Translations under genes and position numbers: made by a program
Assembly: GCA_963847965.1 (NCBI GenBank)
Contig: CAWKCG010000026.1
Span: 216,788-280,787, forward strand
Source of the DNA: Palsa-504 sp963847965
GTDB taxonomy: Bacteria > Actinomycetota > Actinomycetes > Streptosporangiales > Streptosporangiaceae
Reading direction: 5' to 3'
Length of the DNA: 64,000 nt
In this document: positions 7,815 through 15,672 of the stretch, piece after piece
Numbering within the stretch: the first letter of the stretch is position 1
Layout: every line of letters begins with the position of its first letter
Notes under the pieces: generated by a model
Seen by the model: the letters and a program-made list of their open reading frames with translations, nothing else
Told to the model about the DNA's origin: nothing
Database searches by the model: none

Positions 7815-7905
7815 TACCCATGTGACATTCTGTCTGCAAGCCTTATGCTGTATGAAGTTCGGTATATATTTGAACGTCTAGTTTTCCTATCAAGTCACAT
7901 GGGTA
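7815..7905. promoter_or_regulatory. Paired 12-bp inverted repeats in the divergent ROK control region
   Basis: TACCCATGTGAC at 7815-7826 and its exact complement GTCACATGGGTA at 7894-7905 flank 67 AT-rich bases. The left arm begins 60 bases from the ATG at 7755 and the right arm ends 48 bases from the ATG at 7953, so the arrangement is almost symmetric between the two divergent genes. ROK repressors such as NagC and Mlc bind separated operators and can loop DNA. This pair is a candidate autoregulatory operator. Confidence 0.55.
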
Positions 7906-7952
7906 CAACGGACCTGTTGCGGTCACCGTGGGTTGCGAGAGGGGCGGCCCTG

Positions 7953-9530
7953 ATGCAGCACGACCAGTTCCAGGAGTTGCTCGACGCGCTCGTCAAGCGG
8001 TCGGGCGTCGGCCAGGAGGTGCTGGGCGAGGTAATGGCGCGAACGTCCCTGCGGACCCCGGATGAGACGTCCCGCGTGGAGATCTCGGCGGGTAACCCGA
8101 CCGCCCGCCGACCCGTCGACCAGCACGAAATCCCGCAGGGCACCGTCAGCAAGGCCGTGAAGGCCCTGATGGACGAGGGCCTCCTTGAGGACGGGGAGAA
8201 ACTCCTGCGGAACCCCGAGGGCCGCACCCTCTCACCGCTCCGCCTGGGCAGGCTATACGCCACGGCCGGGGTGAAGATCGCCCAGGCCGGGGAGCGGCCC
8301 AGGCACGTGACAACGGCGCTGTTCGGCCTCGACAGCTCGCGAGTCCTCGGCACGGCACACGACGCTGCCGACAGCTGGGACCAGGCAGCTGACCTGATCC
8401 ACCGGCACGTGACGTCGCTCAAGAGCGCCTGCGATCGGGACCGGGCCAGCCTGGGGCTGCAACCGCTGCGGATGCTCGGAGTGGGTATAGAGCTGGGCGC
8501 GCCGGTCTACGGCGGTCAGATCATGCCGCTTTCGCGCGACCCGGCCAGGCAACCCGTTCCGCTGGCCGAGAAGCTGCACTGCCTGTTCCAGGCCGATCCG
8601 GGCTTCGGACGGCCCATCCCGGTGATAGTCGAGAACGACGTCAACGCCCTGACGGTACTGGCCATCCACCAGGTCCACTACACCGACCCGGACCTCGTGG
8701 TGGTCGGCGTCTTCAATGAGGGAGTCGGCGGCGGCCTGGTCATGGACGGCCGGCTGCGCCGGGGAGCCAACGGGCGCGCCATGGAGATAGGCCATCTGGC
8801 CGTCGGTTTTCCGCGGGGCGAGGATCCGGAGCAAGAACCGGATGGATCGGCGGCCGGCTTCGGGGCCCGCTGTCTTTGCGGCCAACTGGGCCATGTGAAC
8901 ACGCTCGCGACGCCGAGCCGCATCGTAGAAGAGTTCGGCGGGGGGACCCTGGAGCAGATCAGTGAGATCCGCGCCCGTGATGCGCAGTTCAAGCGAGCAC
9001 AGGACGTATTCAGGCGTGCCGGTACCGCGCTCGGCCGGGCCCTGGCGCACGTCAGCAACACCGTCAACCCGAGCTGGATCGTCATGTACCTGCCGCCCGC
9101 CCTGGTTGACGCTGACGACAGGCCGGATACGGCCGGTGCCGCTTATCTCACCGCCGTGAGGACTGAGACCTGCCGCGCGTTCGCGGCCAGTGACGAGCCC
9201 GCCTACCTGAGGATCCGCCCGTTTCCCCCGGACCCGCATGATGTCGCGCTGCTGGTGGCACGAGCGGCCGCGGTGTGCGTGCTCGAAAGCTTCATAGAGC
9301 ACGCGCTGCGGCTCGACGGCTGCAAGCCAGGACCCAGGCGTGGCAATCAGCCTCCGGCCGGCCCGCTTGACGGCGCCCCTGCTCGGGGTCTACCATCGCC
9401 AGCACAGCCAGAAGCTGTAAATTTACTGCTTAATAACTGCTTCTTTACCAGTAATTTACTGTTGATTTGCTGGTTTTTAGCTGCTATATTTGTGCTGAAG
9501 GAAGGAGAGCCGGCAGTCAGGTGCTGTTAA
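7953..9530 (+). CDS. ROK-family transcriptional regulator
   Basis: A 525-aa protein with an N-terminal winged-helix region (about residues 15-95, including QGTVSKAVKALMDEGLL) and a ROK sugar-kinase-like domain. ROK marks are VENDVNAL near residue 225, the Gly-rich GVGGGLVMDGRLRRGANG near 257, MEIGHLAV near 275, and CLCGQLGH near 306. The family zinc motif is usually CxCGxxGC; here the third Cys is His. The ATG at 7953 has AGAGGGG upstream, while earlier in-frame starts lack a ribosome site. The last 70 or so residues run through AT-rich DNA, are odd (LLLNNCFFTSNLLLICWF), and overlap a good promoter, so the true functional domain may end near residue 455. ROK regulators usually respond to sugars; the ligand is unknown. 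Confidence 0.8.
   Translation: MQHDQFQELLDALVKRSGVGQEVLGEVMARTSLRTPDETSRVEISAGNPTARRPVDQHEIPQGTVSKAVKALMDEGLLEDGEKLLRNPEGRTLSPLRLGRLYATAGVKIAQAGERPRHVTTALFGLDSSRVLGTAHDAADSWDQAADLIHRHVTSLKSACDRDRASLGLQPLRMLGVGIELGAPVYGGQIMPLSRDPARQPVPLAEKLHCLFQADPGFGRPIPVIVENDVNALTVLAIHQVHYTDPDLVVVGVFNEGVGGGLVMDGRLRRGANGRAMEIGHLAVGFPRGEDPEQEPDGSAAGFGARCLCGQLGHVNTLATPSRIVEEFGGGTLEQISEIRARDAQFKRAQDVFRRAGTALGRALAHVSNTVNPSWIVMYLPPALVDADDRPDTAGAAYLTAVRTETCRAFAASDEPAYLRIRPFPPDPHDVALLVARAAAVCVLESFIEHALRLDGCKPGPRRGNQPPAGPLDGAPARGLPSPAQPEAVNLLLNNCFFTSNLLLICWFLAAIFVLKEGEPAVRCC
9462..9490 (+). promoter_or_regulatory. Sigma-70-like promoter for the membrane protein / lipoprotein operon
   Basis: TTGATT at 9462-9467 and TATATT at 9485-9490 are separated by 17 bases, a near-ideal housekeeping promoter. 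It lies in a strongly AT-rich patch inside the 3' end of the ROK reading frame. The predicted start near 9497 gives a leader of about 65 bases before the ATG at 9562. That leader carries a small hairpin, GCAGCA-TCC-TGCTGC (9535-9549). Confidence 0.6.
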
Positions 9531-9561
9531 GGAAGCAGCATCCTGCTGCTGCTATCAGCAC

Positions 9562-10377
9562 ATGACCACCATCCCAGACGCAATGCCGCCCATCAGCCGG
9601 GGCAGCCCAGAAGGCCGCTACATGGCAGGGCATGGGAAGCCGGTGTACCGGCATGTCACTGATCTGCAGGACCAGAAGGCGGCCGCGGCCGCCAAGGCCG
9701 AGGAGTCCCAGGCCACCCTGGAGCGTGCCGAAGGCACCGACAGGGAACTGAGGGAGAACCACCGCGGCGGCGACCGTTCCTGGCTGCTGCGGTTGATCAT
9801 CGTCGTCGCGATCCTGGCCGAGGCCGTCACCGCCTACGTGGCCATGGAGGCCCTGGTCGCCACCCAGACGCTGGCCGTCGGGCTGGCCGGGCTGGCCGCC
9901 CTGATCGGCGCCGGGATGGCCTGCGCCCTGGCCAACCGCCGCCTCAACCGGCTCCCCGTGGCCACCGCGGCGCGGATCATTGAGGGGGCCTTCGTGGCCG
10001 TCCTGACCGTGCTTCGGTACGCGAGCCTCCACATTCAGGGCGCTGGCGTCGTCACGGCGGCCGGTGCCGCCATGCTGGCCGCCCTGATCAGCGCGCTCGG
10101 GCTACTCGGGATCGAGGAGATCGTCGTCGAGACCCGCACCTTCGCCCTGTTCCTCAGCACGCTGCAGGTGTCCTGGAGGCGCCGGAGGTGCGCGGCCGCT
10201 ACGGCGCGCCTGGCCAGCATCCAGGCCAGGATCAAGGCGACGACCGGCAAGCTGCAGCAGCACTTCCTCGACTTCCTGCTAAAGGTCGAGGGGCTTCCGC
10301 TCGATGAGGCGCGGCTGCGAGCCGCGGCGCTCAGGGCCGCGCTCACCGAGGCCGGCGATGACCATGACGCGCCTTAG
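9562..10377 (+). CDS. Coiled-coil membrane protein of unknown function
   Basis: No family is recognised. The 271-aa product has an N-terminal soluble stretch with an Ala/Glu/Lys coiled-coil (about residues 40-68). About four transmembrane segments follow between residues 75 and 200 (including LLRLIIVVAILAEAVTAYVA and AAMLAALISALGLLGIEEIV), then a second basic coiled-coil region (RRRRCAAATARLASIQARIKA). The next gene starts inside its 3' end (20-base overlap), so the two are co-translated. The partner is an OmpA-domain lipoprotein, suggesting an envelope complex that links membrane to cell wall. No Shine-Dalgarno sequence stands close to the ATG at 9562; ATGs 7 and 20 codons later are alternatives. 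Confidence 0.65.
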   Translation: MTTIPDAMPPISRGSPEGRYMAGHGKPVYRHVTDLQDQKAAAAAKAEESQATLERAEGTDRELRENHRGGDRSWLLRLIIVVAILAEAVTAYVAMEALVATQTLAVGLAGLAALIGAGMACALANRRLNRLPVATAARIIEGAFVAVLTVLRYASLHIQGAGVVTAAGAAMLAALISALGLLGIEEIVVETRTFALFLSTLQVSWRRRRCAAATARLASIQARIKATTGKLQQHFLDFLLKVEGLPLDEARLRAAALRAALTEAGDDHDAP

Positions 10378-11554
10378 GGGGCGCGCCGCGGCGGCCATGC
10401 TCCTGGCCGCCGCAGTGGTCGCCGCGGCCGGGTGCTCATCGATCCTGGACCTGGTCCCGGTGGCGACCGTAGCGTCGCGCTGCGCCGACCCGCACGGGAT
10501 GGTGCTGATCATCGGAGCGCACCGGGACGCACCCGAACCGTCGCTGGACCCCACCCTGGTGTGCCAGCTAACCGCCGCGATCCGCGCCGGGGAACCGGTG
10601 CAGATCGTGGTGGCCTCGGGCCAGCCCCGCCTGATCACCCTGCACCTGGAGAGCGTGAAGGGCGGCACGCTCGCCCAGCAGAAGTCAAACCGCGTTCAGG
10701 CAGACGTGCAGCGCGCCGAGGCCGTGATCGCCGCCGCCCGCCCGGATTCTGCGGGCATCGACGACCTAGAGGCGCTCTCGGTCGCGGCCGACGCCGCCCG
10801 CACCGCCGGCGACCCGCACGCCGAGCTGGTGCTGATCGACTCCGGCCTCGACGACCGCGGTGCCCTGGCCTTCACCGAGCCCGGGATGATCGCGGCATCC
10901 CCGGCCGAGGTCGTCCAGCAGCTCACGGCATCGGGTAACCGGCCTGACCTGGCCGGCTTTACCGTCCTGCTCGTCGGCATGGGTTACACCGCCCCGCCGC
11001 AAGCTCCGCTGTCGGCCAAGTGGCGGGCCAACGTCACCCAGATCTGGGTCGCCGTCGTGACGTCGGCTGGGGCCACGGCCGAAGTTACCCCGCAGCCCGG
11101 AGGGGGACCGTCGATCAACACCGACGAGCCCGTCCGCACGGTGCCCGTGCCATCCACCCAGTCAGTCAGGCTGCACGAGGGGACCACGATCGTCTACACG
11201 CAGGAGTCACCGGTCAGATTCGAGCCCAACACCACGGTCTTCATCGACCCGGCTGAGGCACTACAAGCGCTGACCCCGATCGCCCGCTGGCTGGCCGCGA
11301 ACCCGTCCCGCCACGCGCGGCTGGAGGGCACAACCGCTGACGTCGGCCCCATGTCCGGCCAGATAGCGCTGTCCAAGCTACGGGCCGAGCACGTCCGCGC
11401 CGAGCTGATCGCCCTGGGAGCCTCTCCCGGGCAGATCTCGACCACCGGAGTCGGAAGCAACTTCCCCCAGTTCAGACCGGACCGGAATGCCTCAGGGATC
11501 CTGCTCGCGGGCCCGGCGGCGCTCAACCGGTCGGTCCGCATCACACTGAATTGA
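10358..11554 (+). CDS. OmpA/MotB-domain lipoprotein
   Basis: A 398-aa exported lipoprotein. The start at 10358 is preceded by GAGG at good spacing and overlaps the upstream gene by 20 bases. Residues 1-27 form a signal peptide with basic n-region RLRGR, a hydrophobic Ala/Leu core and the lipobox AAAGC, so the mature protein would be acylated at Cys. A central region of about 230 residues is not recognised. The last 110 residues match an OmpA-like peptidoglycan-binding domain: ALTPIARWLAANP, then LSKLRAEHVRAELIALGAS, GVGSNFPQFRP and a closing NRSVRITLN. It is probably anchored in the membrane while holding peptidoglycan, working with the coiled-coil membrane protein encoded just before it. Confidence 0.75.
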   Translation: MTMTRLRGRAAAAMLLAAAVVAAAGCSSILDLVPVATVASRCADPHGMVLIIGAHRDAPEPSLDPTLVCQLTAAIRAGEPVQIVVASGQPRLITLHLESVKGGTLAQQKSNRVQADVQRAEAVIAAARPDSAGIDDLEALSVAADAARTAGDPHAELVLIDSGLDDRGALAFTEPGMIAASPAEVVQQLTASGNRPDLAGFTVLLVGMGYTAPPQAPLSAKWRANVTQIWVAVVTSAGATAEVTPQPGGGPSINTDEPVRTVPVPSTQSVRLHEGTTIVYTQESPVRFEPNTTVFIDPAEALQALTPIARWLAANPSRHARLEGTTADVGPMSGQIALSKLRAEHVRAELIALGASPGQISTTGVGSNFPQFRPDRNASGILLAGPAALNRSVRITLN

Positions 11555-11583
11555 ACTCACGGCGCTGGCCTTGCCTCGCGCAC

Positions 11584-11615
11584 CCCAAAACAGAGGTAAT
11601 GGCTGAGGCGCGTAT
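11584..11615 (+). promoter_or_regulatory. Bipartite motif CCCAAAA-N17-GCGCGTAT upstream of the PAS kinase
   Basis: CCCAAAA at 11584-11590 and GCGCGTAT at 11608-11615 are separated by exactly 17 bases and end 70 bases before the kinase ATG. The same two boxes with the same spacing occur at 15532-15563 upstream of the 62-aa peptide gene. The geometry is that of a -35/-10 pair for an alternative sigma factor, or of a two-box activator site. It is unlike the usual housekeeping promoter. Confidence 0.5.
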
Positions 11616-11685
11616 GCGGGTATCGCTATGACGTGGCGTAGGCCTAAATTGACCCAGAGTTGCTGGACGGGAAGCAGGTGAATCC

Positions 11686-14295
11686 ATGTCGGCAGCGCAG
11701 TCATACTCGGTCACCGCCGGGTGGCCGGGAAGCTTTGAGCAGCATCTCGCGGCGATCGTGGAGAACTCCGACGACGCGATCGTGTCCAAGGACCTGGAGG
11801 GCAGGATCCTGTACTGGAACGACGCCGCGACCCGGATGTACGGCTACACCGCCGAAGAGGCAACCGGCCAGCCGATCGAGATCGTGATCCCGGACGACCC
11901 GGAGCGGCGGCGAGAGGAACTCGGCATCCGGGCGCGGATCGGGCGGGGCGAGCGGATCGAGCACTACGAGACGATCCGCCGCCACAAGGACGGCGCCGAG
12001 CTTGAGGTCTCGCTGTCGATCTCCCCGGTGCGCGACGCCTCGGGCCGGGTGGTGGCGGCCGTGGGCTTCGCGCGGGACATCTCCGACCGGCGGGTGCTCG
12101 AGTCCGCGCAGTACCTGGCGGCGATCGTGGAGAACTCCGACGACGCCATCGTGTCCATCGACCTGGACGGCAGGATCTTGTCCTGGAACGACGCCGCGAC
12201 CCGGATGTACGGCTACACCGCCGACGAGGCCACCGGCCAGCCGATCGAGATCGTGATCCCGGACGACCCCGAACGGCGCCAAGAAGAACTCGGCATCCGG
12301 GCCCGGATCGCGCGAGGCGAGCGGATCGAGCACAACGAGACCGAACGCCGCCGCAAGGACGGCACCCGGTTCCCGGTATCGCTGTCGATCTCCCCGGTAC
12401 GCGACACGTTTAGCCGGATCGTAGCGGCGGCCACGTCGGCGCGGGATATTTCCCAGCGCCGGGTGCTTGAGTCCGCACAGCACCAGGCGGCGATCGTGGA
12501 GAACTCCGACGACGCCATCGTGTCCAAGGACCTGGACGGCAGGATCTTGTCCTGGAACGACGCCGCGACCCGGATGTACGGCTACACCGCCGACGAGGCC
12601 ACCGGCCAGCCGATCGACATCGTGATCCTGGACGACCCCGAACGGCGCCAAGAAGAACTCGGCATCCGGGCCCGGATCGCGCGGGGCGAGCGGATCGAGC
12701 ACTACGAGACCGAACGCCGGCGCAAGGACGGCACCCGGTTCCCGGTATCGCTGTCGATCTCCCCGGTACGCGACGCCTCGGGCCGCATCGTGGCGGCGGC
12801 CGGATTCGCCCGTGACGTGACCGAACAGCGCCGCGCGATCCAGTCCACCGAATTCCAGGCGGCGATCGTGGAGAACTCCGACGACGCCATCGTGTCCAAG
12901 GATCTGGTCGGCCGGATCTTGTCCTGGAACGACGCCGCGACCCGGATGTACGGCTACACCGCCGAGGAGGCGATCGGGCAGCCGATCGACATCGTGATCC
13001 TGGACGACCCCGAGCGCTGCCAAGAAGAACTCGGCATCCGGGCCCGGATCGCGCGGGGCGAGCGGATCGAGCACTACGAGACCGAACGCCGGCGCAAGGA
13101 CGGCACCCGGTTCCCGGTATCGCTGTCGATCTCCCCGGTACGCGACGCCTCGGGCCGCATCGTGGCGGCGGCCGGGTTCGCCCGTGACATCTCCGACCGG
13201 CGGGTACTGGAATCCGCGCAGTACCACGCGGCGATCGTGGAGAACTCCGACGACGCCATCGTGTCCATCGACCTGGACGGCAGGATCCTGTCCTGGAACG
13301 ACGCCGCTAGGCGGATGTACGGCTACACCGCCGAGGAGGCGATCGGCCGGCGAATCGACATCGTGATCCCGGAGGACAAGGCCAAGCGCCAGGAGGAACT
13401 CGACATCCGGGCCCGGATAGCCCGCGGCGAGCAGATCAAGCACTACGAGACGACCCGCCGGCGCAAAGACGGCGCTGTCTTCCAGGTCTCGGTGTCGATC
13501 TCCCCGGTGCGCGATGCTTCGGGCCGGATCGTGGCGGCGGCCGGGTTCGCGCGCGACATCTCCGACCGCAAGAGGCTCGAGGCCGAGAAGCGGCGGGCGA
13601 CCGGCTTCCTGACCAGCTTTGCCAACTTCAGCGCGCATGACTTCAAGACGCCGATGCAGCACATCCTGTGGGATTCACAGGCAGCGCTCGATTCCCTGGA
13701 CGCATCCGATCCAGCGGACGTGCGGAGGAAACTGGAGCGGATCGCCACGACGTCACGGTGGATGCAGACCAGAACCGACGGGCTGCTGGCGGCCTCGGGC
13801 CTGAGCCAGGGCAAGAACCCGCCCAGGGAACGAGTGTCATCACAGCAGGCGTTCGATGAGGCGCACCGGACGCTGGCCGAGGAGGACCAGTTCGTGCAGC
13901 GCGCCACCGTGACCAGCGAGCCATTGCCCGAGGTGGTGTCCAACGAGGTCCTGCTCGGGTTCCTGTTCCGTAACCTGCTGGAGAACGCCTGCAAGTACGG
14001 CCGGGTGGACGTCCCGGTGACGGTGCGCGTATCGGCCGAGCGCATCAACAGCACGTGGCAGTTCTCGATCGAGGATAACGGCCGGGGCATTTCGCCAGAC
14101 AAGCTGGAATCAATATTTGAGGCGGGCGTGCGGGGAGAGAATGTCAGTTCCGACGAGCCGGGATCCGGGATCGGATTGCACTTCTGCCGCACGATAATCG
14201 GCTGGCATCAGGGAAGGATATGGGCGGAATCTGGCCCGGAACCAGGCTCAACGTTCAAATTCACCATCCCAGACCTACGGGCAGGAAATGGCTAA
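11686..14295 (+). CDS. Cytosolic histidine kinase with five tandem PAS domains
   Basis: An 869-aa kinase without transmembrane segments. Residues about 22-637 are five consecutive PAS/PAC units of 123-124 residues that are nearly identical. Each opens AIVENSDDAIVS, has WNDAATRMYGYTA and closes with a SPVRD...GFARDIS-like PAC segment. The transmitter follows: H-box SAHDFKTPMQHI with His651, an N-box in NLLENACKYG, DNGRGISPDKLESIF, and GSGIGLHFCRTII. PAS domains may bind haem, flavin or small ligands; the cofactor cannot be told. It overlaps the single-domain response regulator gene by eight bases and is followed by a LuxR-type regulator, so the three form one signalling unit. The ATG at 11686 has AGGTGA upstream. 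Confidence 0.9.
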   Translation: MSAAQSYSVTAGWPGSFEQHLAAIVENSDDAIVSKDLEGRILYWNDAATRMYGYTAEEATGQPIEIVIPDDPERRREELGIRARIGRGERIEHYETIRRHKDGAELEVSLSISPVRDASGRVVAAVGFARDISDRRVLESAQYLAAIVENSDDAIVSIDLDGRILSWNDAATRMYGYTADEATGQPIEIVIPDDPERRQEELGIRARIARGERIEHNETERRRKDGTRFPVSLSISPVRDTFSRIVAAATSARDISQRRVLESAQHQAAIVENSDDAIVSKDLDGRILSWNDAATRMYGYTADEATGQPIDIVILDDPERRQEELGIRARIARGERIEHYETERRRKDGTRFPVSLSISPVRDASGRIVAAAGFARDVTEQRRAIQSTEFQAAIVENSDDAIVSKDLVGRILSWNDAATRMYGYTAEEAIGQPIDIVILDDPERCQEELGIRARIARGERIEHYETERRRKDGTRFPVSLSISPVRDASGRIVAAAGFARDISDRRVLESAQYHAAIVENSDDAIVSIDLDGRILSWNDAARRMYGYTAEEAIGRRIDIVIPEDKAKRQEELDIRARIARGEQIKHYETTRRRKDGAVFQVSVSISPVRDASGRIVAAAGFARDISDRKRLEAEKRRATGFLTSFANFSAHDFKTPMQHILWDSQAALDSLDASDPADVRRKLERIATTSRWMQTRTDGLLAASGLSQGKNPPRERVSSQQAFDEAHRTLAEEDQFVQRATVTSEPLPEVVSNEVLLGFLFRNLLENACKYGRVDVPVTVRVSAERINSTWQFSIEDNGRGISPDKLESIFEAGVRGENVSSDEPGSGIGLHFCRTIIGWHQGRIWAESGPEPGSTFKFTIPDLRAGNG
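11751..13598 (+). repeat. Five 369-372 bp tandem repeats coding for PAS domains
   Basis: The marker GGCGATCGTGGAGAACTCCG recurs at 11751, 12120, 12489, 12861 and 13230, giving periods of 369, 369, 372 and 369 bases. Long stretches are identical between units, with units 3 and 4 the closest pair. This points to recent expansion or ongoing gene conversion, with the reading frame kept throughout. Confidence 0.95.
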
Positions 14296-14716
14296 TGAAC
14301 TGACTGCATCAGTGCTCGTGGTGGAGGACGATCTCGTCGATGCAGAATACATAACAAGGACGCTTAAGCAGCTCGGCATTCCCCACGAGGTGGTCCCGCG
14401 ATCCTATGAGGCGATCGAGCTGCTGCGGCGGCTGAACGCCCCGCGCCCGGGCCTGGTGCTGCTGGACTGGAAGATCTCCGGCGGCGGAGCGTCGGTCCTG
14501 CGGGCCGTACGGCAGGATCCGTCGCTGGCCCTGACTCCGGTGGTGGTGCTGTCCAGGTCCACGGCGCGCGATGACGTGCACACCGCGCTGTCCGGGCACG
14601 CAAACGCCTTCGTGGCCAAGGCCGCTGAATTGCGGGACTTCCAGAACCATGTGGCGGCCATATGCCAGCTCTTTCTGAACATCGCTCAGCCGCCCCCGAT
14701 GCCAGATAATGAGTAA
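14288..14716 (+). CDS. Single-domain response regulator (Rcp1/CheY-like)
   Basis: A 142-aa stand-alone receiver with no output domain. The acidic pocket EDD lies at residues 13-15, the phospho-acceptor is Asp60 in LVLLDWKI, the switch Ser is in VVVLSRS, and Lys111 lies in AFVAKAA. Receivers of this Rcp1 type pair with PAS or phytochrome-type kinases, and here the gene overlaps the five-PAS kinase by eight bases. It probably accepts phosphate from that kinase and passes it on or buffers it, perhaps towards the LuxR-type regulator encoded 46 bases downstream. The start ATG lies within the end of the kinase gene. Confidence 0.88.
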   Translation: MANELTASVLVVEDDLVDAEYITRTLKQLGIPHEVVPRSYEAIELLRRLNAPRPGLVLLDWKISGGGASVLRAVRQDPSLALTPVVVLSRSTARDDVHTALSGHANAFVAKAAELRDFQNHVAAICQLFLNIAQPPPMPDNE

Positions 14717-14762
14717 CGCGCCCTGTTTGCCGGGTGCGTTGCCAGTGTAGTGGGGGGCTTGA

Positions 14763-15473
14763 GTGGCCACGGTGATAGTAGTAGACGATGACCGGCTCGT
14801 CTGCGAGCACCTGGAAGAACGCCTCGGCCGCGAGAAAGACCTTGAGTGTATCGGCGTCGCCTACACTGCGGGTACCGCGCGCGAGCTGGTACGCACGAAG
14901 CAACCCGATCTGATCGTCCTGGACATAATGCTGCACAAGGCCACCGATCCGATCGAGCTGGCTGGTCAGATGGTCCGGCTCAGCCCGCACTCCCGAGTTG
15001 TTGTCTGCACCGCCTGGTCGGACAATGTCCGGCTGGATAGCGAGGAGGAATTCCGGCAGAAGGTCCGGGCCTCGCGGAGCGGCGTGGTCGGGTGGATCAG
15101 CAAGAGCCGCGGCATCTCTGAGATCATCGCCGAGCTGCGCGAGATAGCGATCTGGTGCGCGCAACCGGAAGGCCCGAGCCAGCTCGACCTGGCTCTCGGC
15201 GACTACCTGCGCATGTCCGGATCGGCATACCTGGCCGATCCGTTCCATGCCGATCAAGGCGACGCCCAGCTGACGCCTACCGAGGCCAGGGTGGCGGCTA
15301 TCGTCGCGCGCGGGCTCGAGGCGGACATGACGATCGAGGAGATCGCCAAGGGCACTCAGCTGGTGCCGGGAACGATCCGCGCCCACATGCGGACCATCTA
15401 CACCAAGTGGGACGTGCATACGCTGGCGGGCTTCGGTGCCGAAGCCCGCCGTCGGGGGCTGCTCGGGCCCTGA
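14763..15473 (+). CDS. Response regulator with LuxR-type DNA-binding domain
   Basis: A 236-aa regulator. The receiver has DDD at residues 8-10 and the phospho-acceptor Asp54 in DLIVLDIML. The second half contains LTPTEARVAAIVARGLEADMTIEEIAK and then VPGTIRAHMRTIYTKWDVHT, a LuxR-like helix-turn-helix with an insertion before the first helix. The region between (about residues 100-165) is longer than in NarL-type proteins and includes GVVGWISKSRG, where the conserved receiver Lys is expected. The GTG at 14763 is preceded by GGGGGG at suitable distance. It is the only DNA-binding protein of this three-gene signalling set and is the likely output; its targets may include the motif shared by the kinase and peptide promoters. 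Confidence 0.82.
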   Translation: MATVIVVDDDRLVCEHLEERLGREKDLECIGVAYTAGTARELVRTKQPDLIVLDIMLHKATDPIELAGQMVRLSPHSRVVVCTAWSDNVRLDSEEEFRQKVRASRSGVVGWISKSRGISEIIAELREIAIWCAQPEGPSQLDLALGDYLRMSGSAYLADPFHADQGDAQLTPTEARVAAIVARGLEADMTIEEIAKGTQLVPGTIRAHMRTIYTKWDVHTLAGFGAEARRRGLLGP

Positions 15474-15493
15474 CGGCTTCCCGGGCCGCGAAC

Positions 15494-15563
15494 CCCAAAA
15501 GAGGGGGCGTCGCACGGCCACGATTTGGTTACCCAAAAGAGGGGCCCTAGCGCCGGCGCGTAT
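15494..15563 (+). promoter_or_regulatory. Second CCCAAAA-N17-GCGCGTAT motif, with an extra upstream box
   Basis: CCCAAAA at 15532-15538 and GCGCGTAT at 15556-15563 repeat exactly the spacing found at 11584-11615. Another CCCAAAAGAGGGG box lies 38 bases upstream at 15494-15506 without a good second half. The complete pair ends 109 bases before the ATG of the 62-aa peptide gene, the first gene downstream. Confidence 0.5.
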
Positions 15564-15672
15564 TTGCTTGTGCGTATGCGTCGTGTAGGGATACGAAGCA
15601 ACTAGCGAACCAGATCGATCGAACGGACGCCGGGACTGGTCCCGGGAGTCCGGGCATGGACGGAGGTGTAGC

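Noticed and set aside
9562..11554. MotA/MotB- or Zorya-like motor pair
   Set aside because: The lipoprotein has an OmpA-type domain but a lipobox instead of the MotB membrane helix, and the partner has no MotA motifs or associated defence helicase/nuclease genes.
11701..13662. 653-codon open frame antisense to the PAS repeats
   Set aside because: It mirrors the five PAS units and is open only because of the repeat composition and high GC; it has no domain or ribosome site.
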